Below the pieces are notes generated by a model. That model had not been told where the DNA came from, made no database searches, and saw only the letters and a list, made by a program, of their open reading frames with translations. This document shows positions 46,401-58,400 of a stretch of 64,000 bases of DNA, one piece after another. Source of the DNA: Ischnura elegans (Eukaryota > Arthropoda > Insecta > Odonata > Coenagrionidae); assembly GCF_921293095.1 (NCBI RefSeq), contig NC_060254.1:61550069-61614068 (forward strand), read 5' to 3'. Every line of letters starts with the position of its first letter. Position 1 is the stretch's first letter. Position numbers and translations under genes: made by a program.

Positions 46401-49400
46401 ACTGCCATATAAATATCTCTTTATCTTATCACATGTTTACTCTATCCTCCCCATAAATGTTGGCAAACAAATCCCGTTATCACCTCTAAAAGGAGCTGAA
46501 GAGCCAACGACCTCTCTGCTTTGAAAATGAAGACCTCATATTACTTTGCTTAAAAGTTCAATTATGAGGTAAAAAGAATGGCCAAATAATTAGATAATAA
46601 TTTAAAACTAAAGAAGAAGATTATATAACATATTACAGATATTAGCATGTAATAATGATATTTGTATTTGGCATCCTTAAAAAAAAGGTGAATCAAGCAG
46701 TAAATGTACATGGATGAATAGATTTCTATTCCAAAATGAAGTTTACATCCAAGTGAAAAAATGAGTCTTGAATCACAGAATGCTTAGAGCAGAAACATAA
46801 TAATTGAATGAAAGAGGGAAAAAGAGGGAAGGGAGCAAGAGCAAGTTAATGCTTACAGTGCCATGGGCTATTTTTGAGACATAAACTCACTGGATTTCCC
46901 TAGTATTCGTCTTTTTACCCAGTGAAATTTTGATGAGGAACGAGCAAACAAGGCTACTAGCACATAATGGGTATGGATGAAAAAATATGATGCCTCTTCT
47001 AGATGCACCCTTGCCAAACAACAGGGGTAGGATGTCTGTCAAAACAATCCGTCTGCTGTCCATACAATTGCCATAGGGGTTCAGGAACTTAGGCAGCAAA
47101 GTGGTCTGTGCAGTGGCCGGGAAAGCTAAAGGTCCATGGTTCGATTCCCAATCCAAATGAATTTTTTTCTTAGTAATTCATGTACTTTCATCCTTGGTGA
47201 AAATAACTTTGCACCCATGTGTGTGACTGCATACAGAGTCATTTGTTTCACACAGTGTATGTATTTATGATTTTCCATAGCTGTATACTTAATTTGTTTT
47301 AGTGCTCAACTAGTAGTGGTTGGAGTACTGGAGGATCCAGTATAGTGACAGGGGAGCCTAGGAGGTAACACCTCAGAAGCAGGAGCGCAGCTAGGAATTA
47401 AGTCTAGAGGGGTTTTAGGTGCAACTAATACTGCAGAGTCTGGGGGGTGTGGAATACCTGCCACGGTAAGCATGAGGTGCAGGGGCCATTCCCCAGAAAA
47501 AAATTTAAGATAAATGATTCAAAATGGTGAGTGTTACGGCTTTCTTAAGAATATTTTATTAATCCTAAGACTATTCTATAAGTGTTGCTAATCCAATCAG
47601 GTAAAATGAATTAAACTTAAAAATTCCTCTGAGCCCTGGGAGGGGTTTTATCTCCCAAAAACCCCCTTGCTGCGACACTGCTGAGTAATAGCAGGGTCTG
47701 AATAAAATTACCATTTTATCTAGGGTAAATTGGATAACCCAGGGGAGGTATCCTATAGCTACAACCCCTCTCTGGATTCACTTCTGGGCTGGAGGTCGGT
47801 GACTCACCTGCACCCCGGACAGCGATTGGCTCCTCGTGTGAGCGGCCATCGAGCTCTTGAGCGTGTCCGTATTGCCGCCCACCGAATTCGCGGGGACGGG
47901 TGCGGGGTTGCCCGTGGGTGCGGGGGAGGCCGCTCCCCCCGCCCCGGTCCCTCCTCCCGCGCTGCCCGCCTCCGCTCCGTTGTTGTGCAGGTGCGCGTGG
48001 TGGTGGTGATGGTGCGGGTGGAAGTGGTGCGCCTCGCCGGGAAGGAGCGGCTCCGTGGGACAGCCGGGGGAGGCAGCGGCCGCGGCGGCGGCGGGCGACG
48101 AGGCGGCGGCGACTCCGGCCACCGGGGGCGGGACTGCGCCCAGGGGCCGCTGGGAGGCGGTGCAGGCGCGCGCCGTGATAGGGGAGGCGTTGGCGCTGGT
48201 GACGGGCGTCGCGGCCGACGCGGCCGCCGAAGTGCCGTTCGGGGTGCCCTTGTTGGTCGCCGACACTTGCCGCGTCGCCTCCTTCACCTCCTGGAACTTC
48301 TCGATGAACTGCGGCGATGGGATAAGGCGAGGCGGGGAACAAAGAGAAAGAGGGACACGGTTAGTTAAAGTATTACCAAAGTTGCCACAAGATTACCAAG
48401 TTTAAATTCCCTGACTTTCCCTTGACAAAAATCTCAATTTCCCTGACGTTTTCGCATTCTCTTTTCCATCGTTTCTTGTCATATTTGAAGAGTAACAGGA
48501 GTGCAGATACATAGAGGGGGCACGCGCACCCCCTTCCGGTACCGCCTGCATAGCCGAGCATTGCGGAGCCAAAATTTTAACTTTTCTACATTGCAAGATA
48601 GCATTGTTGATCAGTTTAATGAAACTTTCTTAAAACTTTGCATTTGAATTGATTATTTTTTATTACGATAAAATTAAAGGCATCTCAAAATATATTTTGC
48701 GCCCACCCCCTTGAGTTTTTTCTGTATCCGCTACTGCGTAACAGTAAAAATATGCAAAAGTTTCTTTTTAAAACACACTTATTTGTAAATTAATGATGAA
48801 GATTAAATGGATCAATCGAGTAAGTAATGAGGAAGTACTTAGAATAGCGGGGGAAAGACAAGTCTTCTAAAAACCTTAAAGAAAAGACGCACAACTTAGT
48901 TGGTCACATCATGAGGCTTGATGGCCCTATGATAACAATCGTAAGGACAGGTTATAAAGGATGTAAAAGAGAAGAAATACGTCGCTATGAAAAGGCTAGC
49001 GGATAGGAGAGAGAAATGGAGAGCTGCGTCAAACCAATATTAGAATTGTTGACTAATGATGAAGATGATTTGAAAATATATTTCGTAACAATGGAATTTC
49101 ATTTGTTAATCACAACAACATTTGAATGTCATAATACGTCAGAAAATGCTAAGAAAAATGATTTTTTTTCAATCACTTTGAATCATGCAATGCGCGACAG
49201 ATAAAAACGTAACATTTCAACCTAATTGTTCAGACTATCTCGCATTGATGTCAAATTTTCTACGATGGAAACATGGTGAAGCAGAGAGCGTAGCAAATGA
49301 ATTAGATTCTAACATTTGGTGGACATAATTAGATATAAAAAATATTTGACGATAAAGTATACATGCGACGTCATTATACAATTTAAATTTTCCTTGAACA

Positions 49401-52400
49401 ACGAGTAAAAGGTTTTATATAAAATGAATTTGATTCCAAAGGCAAATTTACCTGATCTTTCTCAGTCGAAAACGACCAGCCGACAATGCAGCGGTTCTGT
49501 TGATTTTCGCGTCGCGGCATAAATTTTTCTTAAAAAAGTGGATGAGATTTTCTGTCTTTTCCCTGTTTTCCCTGACTCATTTTAAATACCCTCACCGATG
49601 GCAACGCTGATTATTATTCGAGATTGTTTAAAGAAATTTCCTGTTTGACCAAGGGCATATACAAAAGGGTCCCAGTGAGCCCGCCTCCCCAACCCCTTTA
49701 ATGAGGATAATAAAGAACAAATCAAGTACCGTAATATAAATAAGTTTTATTAATCATATGCGAGGGAATAACCAAGGAATACAGAGATACTAGACTAATA
49801 TATTAATTAACTTATATTTTATTTAAAAATTCCACCGCTTAAGGTAGGTTTTATGTGAACCATTATTACGCCCGGTCTCTTCTCCTCCCTTTCATTTTAT
49901 CAATAAAATCTTATATTCTTCCTATCCTTAGTCGCTCACCTATTATTTGTACATTTCTAAATAAAAATACGAAGGGATGCCCTTTTGTAAATTGGTTCAC
50001 ATAACCTTGCATTGATCTTGCTCCCCCCCCCCAAATATAAATTAAATGCGACACTGCATCTCACTGGTAAAAAGTCGTTTTCCCAAGTGCTTTCTTACGC
50101 AACATGACGTTGAAAGAATAATGCAAATTTTAAGGAAAATTAGAGCCGGAAAATGACATCAATACTAATATCATCTAAAAAAATTGATTGAAAAAGCTGT
50201 GACACGAAGGCAAAATGAATAGAAATAAATATATTTTTACTGCGTTGAGGTGCTTTGGTTACAAACCAATCCATTGACCTTCGCCGTAATCTAAATTTTT
50301 ACTCACAAAGATTAAGGCAAAAATGGACATAAAACTAGCAAATAGCGAGAAGAGATGTGAAGAAGGGTCGACGAATCTTCAGCGACAAAGGATCAGGGGA
50401 GCATTAACTAGGGCATACTCCTCATCGACAAAGCACACACGTGAATGTGTTTACATGCACTTCCGCTTACTCCAGAACGCCAGGCGCGTTTCACTGCCCT
50501 ATCTCTCGAGGCGAATCGGAAAATTTTATGAGTCGCGGATTTGTTGTCGCATCCACTCGTCACAATTCCCCACCTGCCTCCCAAATGCCTCTTCCACTCG
50601 GCCACCTCCCTCCGTGACGTATCGAACAGCACGTCAGCCGGCCACTATGATCCTTTTCAAATATCTTTGCGACCGGCCCAGTCGTGCAAGTTCGGAATTT
50701 TTCGAGACACGTCGCGGCAGGAGGTGGGACCTGCGACCTAAGGATGTAGCATGGGGAGATACGGACGCGGGTGTAGCCATGTTTTCTCAAAAGACTTTGT
50801 GAGTGCACGGAAACGAAAGACTGTCTCAAAAGCCCTCCTCCCACATGGCAACACAACTAACTAACTCACGAAGCATACACCTCGGAGGTCCGAAAGCGAC
50901 TGAATTTCCAGGAGGTTAGGCTCTGCCTATCGCATTTTGGTTGGTTTTCATGAAGTCACGTGTCCTCCGCCCTCACACCTAAAATACTTGGGCCTGCCTC
51001 TCCATCGCAAAGATATCTGAAATTAACTCAAGCTTTTGCCTAACCATTGAGAACAACTGGAGTAGTCTACACTCCTGGTTACAACTGTGCGCCACCTATT
51101 TTGACAGCTCGTTGAATTGGTTAAGCCTGAATCACTCTATCATTTTTTCCCGTCCCTCTAATTGATAGCTCTAGGGATACGTTTTCAGGGGCCAAAATAG
51201 AGATCGCTCGACCCATCATTTTCTGAATCAGACGGTCATTCCCATTGTCCCTTTTCCCATCGCTAATTCCGCCACTTCACGTTATTTACAATTACCATTC
51301 AACTGAAAGCCAAGCGTGGCGTTAAAATCGCTGTTAGCGTTCTGATTGGCTGTAGGACAGTGCCAGCTATGGTTTCAGGGGTTTCAGCGACGGAACAAAA
51401 GACGGAAGAAAATATGGGATTTCCATCCCTCGAGCCATCGCGAAAAATGATTGCGTGAAACGGTCATTTTTTCCACCATCATCTATCCATCCATCTATTC
51501 CATCATCGCTGGATCTATCCCTCGAAAGGGATGTAAATAATGATCGTATGATTGTCTTTAGACAAGGTTCTAACTGACGTTTAGGCCGAATAATACTTCA
51601 CGGGGCAAAACTTGTATTCGTAACACGATCTACATGAAATATTAACTGCCCTGAATTTTGGTGGAAAACAATGGAAGTATAAAATAATTATACCAAATTC
51701 GACTTAACTGTGTCATAAATAGAACCACAGCAAGAGGCCAAACTCAATATGGTTACAGATAACCTTGTCAAACCAATGAAGTGAACTTGTCCACTCTATT
51801 ATCCACTCTGCCGAGACCATATGTCGGCGTGACTATTGCAACTAAAACCAGTTCGTTAAGGTCGAAAAATTTACTCAACGCTAGACTATGATATTTGTTT
51901 ACTCAATATCAATCCTTGTGTTCTTCTCCAAGAGTTTTTGGTGACCTGGTGGGTCGAGGGTTTGGTTACTGACCGAAGGGTACCAGGGTTCGAATCCTGA
52001 GTGAAACTTTAGGGTAATGCAAACAAAAATCTACGCAGCACGACGTAGCCTAAGGAGATAAACTGGAATCATTCACGCGTGCTATTCACACGACTGTGGC
52101 TTCTATCTTCACCTATCCACATTGGTCTCCGGATTGAAGCACAGATCTCTAGCGTGAGTACAACGTTTCGTAACACTACGAAGGGCACTGGGTTCGAATT
52201 CCAGAATAAGATAGACATCACAAGGTAGCCTAAAGAAAATAAGTAGTACCCTGTACGTGTGATATTCACACGCTTCTTATCCTCCCCTTTCAAAACTATT
52301 CTTCGGATTAAAGCACTGTGTTACACTTGTGCCAAATTGCCGGATAAGTAGAGCTTTTGCACCCTAAAATAAGGTTCCTGGGTTCAAATCCCGTGAAATA

Positions 52401-55400
52401 CTTTGGGGACTTCGAACAAAAATCTTCACTGCACTACGTGGAACGAACTGGTACCCTGAACGTGTGACACTTAAACACGCCTGTGGCTTGTATCCAAACC
52501 TTTCGGAAAATCTCCGGCACAATTCACTGTGTTCGACCTTTTGTTTCTTGGAGTGCAATTTTAAGTCGTCTTTCGTCACCAATTCATGGCGTGGGCACCG
52601 GAGCAACGCCACTGAGGTGTAGTACACTCACAGCGCACAGGTCTCCGAATTGTGCGGTCCTTCCCAGCGGCTCCAACGACTGAACTGGTAGCCTGAATGT
52701 GTGACACTCAAAAACATCTGTGACTTGTAACCGCACCTTTCGGCAAAAATATCCGAGACGAATCAGAGTTCCACCTCTCGTTTTTTGTAGTTCAATCCCA
52801 AGTCGTCTTTCATCAACAATTCACCGCGCGGACATCAACGACGGCGACGCGACGATGGGGCACCGTCGAAAGAAATACTTCCAGACACCCACACTGAGTT
52901 TACCGCGCACAGTAAGACTCCCGGAGCGCGATCCTTTCCACCGGCTCCAAAACTATTCACGTCTAATACTACGTGGAACGAACTGGTACCCTGAATGTGT
53001 GACACTGAAACACGCCCGTAGCTTGAATCCTTACCTTTCGCCTAAAATCCCCAGACACGAATCACTGTGTTCCACCACTTGTTTCTTGCAGTTCAATCCC
53101 AAGTTGTCTCTCGTCACCAATTCACGGCCTGGACACCGGAGCACCTCCGAATAGAAATACTTTCGGACACCACCACTGAGGAATAGTACACTACTGGCGC
53201 ACAGGTGACTCTTCGAGTGCTGTGCTTCACTTCCTACCGGCTGCAAAACTATCCCGTGTAATACGAGGTGGGACGAACTGGTACCCTCAATGCGTGAAAC
53301 TCAAACACGGCTGTGGCTTGTATTCTCACTTTTCAGCAAAAAATCCCGATACGAATCACAGTGTTAGACCTTTTATTTCTCGGAGTTCAAATCCTACTCG
53401 TCTCCCGTCACCAATTAATGGCGTGGACACCGGAGCACCGCCTGTAGCTTTAATCCTCACCTTTCGGCAAAAATCTCCGAAACGAATCACTGTTTTCCAC
53501 CTCTTGTGTCTTTTAGTTCAATTCCAAGTCGTCTTTCGTCACCAATTCACGGATATCAACGACGGTGACGTTGGAGCACCGCGGAAAGGAATACTTCTGG
53601 ACACCGCCACTGAGGAATAGTTTACTGCCGGCGAGCAGGTCGACGAGTCCCAGAGAGCGGCCCTTCACTTCCTACCGGCTCCAAAACTATTCCCCTTTAA
53701 TCCCCACAGGAGGAGAGCCTTCCCTTCGTTTCCCGACTCTGGAGCGAGTGCGATCCCGCGCGAAAAGGCTTTCTCTACCGGCGAGGGTGGGAACTGTGCA
53801 AGGGGCGTCGGAGAGAGACCGCGAGAGAAAGAGCGAAAGGCTATTATAAAGGACCCAAAACTCCGCCGAAGCCCACCGAAATGAGGTTCTCCTCCGTATC
53901 ACGGATGAAGCGCCTCCTATATCCTCCCTCCCACCCACCTCTCCTCGCCCCAGCTATCTTCACTCAGATACCTCCCCTCCTAACACTCCCCCCTCCGTAG
54001 CCTACAACTTCCTTCCCTCCACCTCCCTCCCGGATGCCGCTAAAGTGGGAGCTATTACTGAAGGGTGAGACCATGTATGTAGGTGTAGTGGTAATGCGGA
54101 CCATAATATACGATCCTCCCCTTTATGCACGGGGTCCTATCGACACTCATCCTAAAGTCCCAACGCCCACGCACATACGCGAGGGTCTAAGCTAACGGTC
54201 CTTAAACCCGCGGCCCACCGGCTAATTTCTTGCGGCCCATAGAGGCTAAAGAAAATATTGTATCTCAACTACAAAAATAAAAACAAATATCGACAGAATC
54301 ACCAAATTAAATAACCAATGCTAAAAATCGCATTGATTGATTGAACTTTTTAACCAATAAAGATTAGGAGCGTGCTGCGCCCGCTCCCAGCGGGCTTCCC
54401 CCGCTCTTTTCAATGCAGGTCCACAGAGGGATAGGCGCGTTTCTAATTTTAAAATGTAGAAAAAAAGGCAGGGTCTTATGTACAAATTTAATTGGAATGT
54501 TCATGTACAAATTGAGGTCAGAGGACCTCTTTAAACACAACGTTGGAAGTAATTACACTATCCTCTGCTAAACGCACATGATGACTCATACTTACGCATC
54601 AACAAGAGACTTGAGTGTGGAATCAGCCGTATTTTGATAAAAGTTATTTAAAGAATGCGAGATATTGTTGCAAATGAACAAATGTATCAGTTTGTGCGCC
54701 GTTAACGTCAGGAATATTTACCGTTTTTTTGTTTTTTTATTATTATTTAAAAACCAATTTTAGGAAACAATAGCAATATTTAGGAAGTAAGATATGCCGT
54801 CGCATGTTTTCTGATAACTTCTGTGCATTTTGGTACCTCATTTGTAGAGTTTGGTTGCGTATAAGTTGAGAAAAAGGTATCTATACAGTAGAAATAATAT
54901 AGAGGATTGCACTTTGAAATCATACGTTTTTTTAAATTTTATTGATGTGCTTTTAACCTGACGTGGAGCATTGCGACCATCAGGACGATGTGCAATCGAT
55001 TTTTGGCCCTTGCATTAAAAAAAGGTTGAAGACCCCTAGTCTAAGCAACCGTCCCCGTTTTTCCCGACATTATTTCCTCCCAACGGGCAGGTTTGTGGGA
55101 GAAATTGTACAAAAATAACAGCGGGATTTCCTCCTCGTTCACGACGGAAGAGATAAGAGCAGGAAATAATATAGTACGTATGCCTTTTCTGATTTCTTGA
55201 AAAGGTAGACCTTCACCGTTTGTGTTCTTAAACGACGCTAGTTCAACATTGCTTGAGGCTATGAAGGAAAGGGAAATTTCAAGAGAAATCTTGACGTTAT
55301 GATAAATCTCCAGCTGCTTTGACCACATCTGAATTCGATAGTTATAAAAATAATCATTATTTAAAATCCTTTTCGCCGAAATGTCTCATTATATGCGTGG

Positions 55401-58400
55401 GTATTTCTGATGAAATTTTGCGAAAGAAATTTTTTAAAGCCAAGACGTGAATAAGAAAATGTCACACAGATGTTTATAGATCCAATCACGGCCACAAATT
55501 CCATTAAAATTATAAGAGGATTAAAAATCACATATGTTTTTGGAGTGTTAGCTGGAAATATTACAACGGAATTCTTGTTTTTACAAGTAGCGGAAATACT
55601 AAGCCATTATTTACACAAAAGAATATCACCACTTATTGCTGACAACATCTTGAAATAATAAATAATATCCTAAATAGACGTTGAGAGTGAAAAAAACGAG
55701 GAGGAATATGAAAGACAAAAAATAATGTCCATTTTTGCCATTATGGTAGTCTATGAAATGATACGTGACGACTTAGGATACTGGATTCATCGTTTTCTTA
55801 CAACTTTAATTATTGTTGCCATGAGACGTAATCGTGCGTCAAGCACGTTTTCCTCGATTCAAAAACAAAAAGTAGATACATTTTCCATCTTCCGAAAAAA
55901 ATAACTTTGAAAGCACGAGGAGGCGCTACGAGGAGGTTTAAAATCCCCGATCTTTTAGGCCAATGAACCCAGTCAGAAATCCTAATAAGCTCCTTAAAAG
56001 AATTCTTTAAGCCATACTGAATAAATTCTTTAAGTTTTGAAATAAGTTTTAAACGAATTTGAGTAAGTTCTGCAAAAGTCTTGCAAATGCCAGCCCTTTT
56101 CCTTAAACGCTTTTCAGTAAAATTATACATGAAGCCAAATACTCTCACTAAATTTCCTCATTCGAAATATTAACTGGTTCCATTCGATCTACAAAATATA
56201 AAAATATTCCTATACAGAATTTTTGCAAGTTTTCTTTTTTCTCTCCGGTTCCGTGGAAACAGCGTGGGCAACCTATCGTAAGATGCTCGTCTTTTATGCG
56301 TCTGAGGGTTACGCTCCGAAAAGAAACACTTGACGGTCGCTTGATGTGGACTCTTTCGAAAATTGCATACGATCACATTTGAAAGCGCATGATCTTCTGC
56401 TATGAAAAAGTGAATTCAAAATAAAGGAAAGGAATAACAGACAGTCGCTCCTTTCGCGGTAACCCAAAAACAAAATACAGATTAACTTCGACATACGTTT
56501 CGTGAACATGGACGCTTAGAATGGAGGACGAGAAAAGACGGGAGGCATTCGAGATGTGGGCCAGGAGAAGAATGAAAAAGGTGAGGTGGACGGAGAGGAG
56601 GAGGAACGACGAAGTGCTGGACATGATGGGTGAGGAGAGGCAGCTTATAGATGAGAAACGGAGGAGACAGAAGGTATGGATGGAGCGAGTACTAGCGGGG
56701 AGGGGATGTACAAATCAGTGTTAGAAGGTAGAATGCTGGGCAAACGAGGGAGAGGAAGGAAAAAATAGGGTTTTTACATGGAATGAAGGGGAGTAGGCCT
56801 CATTGTGTATTGAAGAAGGAAGAACATGAATGAAATGGAGGCTTTAAAAAATAGCAATGAATTTCGTGAATATTCAAAGTAACTCAAATTTGCTATCTAC
56901 GGCACAATTCTTTAGGGCCGTTTTACAAGGGGCACGTAATTTCACAATCAGAAGAGTGTACGAAGGCGCAGCCAAAATTGCGTCGCGTAAAGTGGTGAAT
57001 TGCTAGAACGCATGCGAGAATGCATGGACGTGGAATGGCAAAATAACACCTGATCAAACTTCGTTCGTGTATTCGCGCAATCCCACGCCATATTGGGAAA
57101 GAAACGCAGTTTTAACCAGCGCAATTACGTACAATGACGTGCTTTAGGGTGTAATGTTGCGTAAACGAGGGAGAGGTAGGAAGAGAATAATATTTTTAGA
57201 TAGAATGAAAGGGAGAAGGCCTCAAAGTGAATTGAAAAGAAACGAACATGAAGGAAAGGGGGCTGCCATAACGCTGTTTAACTACTCCATGGAAACCTAT
57301 CTTAACCCTTAACTGCATTTGTATCATACATGATACACAACACTCAGAGCCGGTTATTTTCTGAAGGGCACTAGTCTTCCCCTCAACAACGCAACGCAAC
57401 GTCTCTGCCCTACAGTATTCAGTATAATTATTTTTTCATTATAAGTACGTTATTACTAAAGGTATGGGCGCGATGAGAAGTTTTCAATGAGTATGTCCAC
57501 CATATGTGATACATATTCGAATTTTCCTTAAAAATAAAAAAAATAGCAGAACAAGTTATCATAAATGTAGTTATTGGAAGCGTTCCTGGATATATTTTAT
57601 GAGGAAAACATTTCTTTGGCACGAATTCAGAAATTCATGCAGTTAATGGTTAATCGGTAGAATACTTCAATAAGAATAGTGCATTTCGTGAATATTCAGA
57701 GTACCTAATCCAAATTTTCCATCCACCGCACAGTCCTTTACACAAGGTGCGTGGATTCTCTTGGTGCCTTACCACACACCACGGCGCACCCATGCCTATC
57801 CTTTCTACGTTCCCTGCACAAACTTATCTTCTTCTTCCACCTTCCACAATGCCCACCTCACCCCATACAGTCCTCTCACGCACGCAAGCAAGAGGCACGA
57901 CCGGCGATTGTGTATTTTGGCGGCGGTAGTGAGAGAGAGAAAGGAGAGGGTCTCGGCAGTTTAAGGAGAGGAGGTGGCCCAGGAAGTGTGAGAATGCACG
58001 CTCTTCCGCCCTCAAAGTTGTTTATGGTCATCGCCACGATGGACAGGGGGGGCGCTTCGCACGTGCCTTGGACCAAAAGGTGGGTGGGGGAAACGCAACG
58101 TATGATACGCTTGACGACGCTCAGATGAGCCAAACTCTTATAGTGGAATTAATAAAGGTTATCTACTGGCAGGGGTATGTTTGAGTAAGCTCCATTAGAC
58201 TAACTCGCACAAAATAAATTACTTTCGCATATTTTATTAAAGATAAGTTTTCCTTTCATTAATTTGACATCCACTAAAAGTGCAAAAAAGTCCAAATATG
58301 AGCACACAAAATATGGAAAATTTGAGTTTCATATTTTATAACTTAAGAGCTGACGGCAGCGCCACTTCCAAATCACTAATGCGATTTGCAACGGAACTTT

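Noticed and set aside
47730-48368. 212-codon + strand and 208-codon alternative minus-strand frames
   Set aside because: They are shadows of the GC-rich Homer linker exon. Only the frame continuing [14 protein letters not shown] is supported by conservation and splice sites.
50323-50802. 159-codon + strand frame
   Set aside because: Falls in a CpG-rich patch with open frames on both strands. No domain, no homologous pattern and no splice context.
51940-53710. CRISPR-like array
   Set aside because: The units are long, diverged and lack short conserved repeats with unique spacers. The DNA is eukaryotic.
52483-53849. Several 66-144-codon frames on the + strand
   Set aside because: They arise from the tandem array; related amino acid blocks recur with the repeat unit and drift in frame.
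57751-58128. 125-codon + strand frame
   Set aside because: GC-rich patch with several overlapping open frames on both strands and no recognisable motif.
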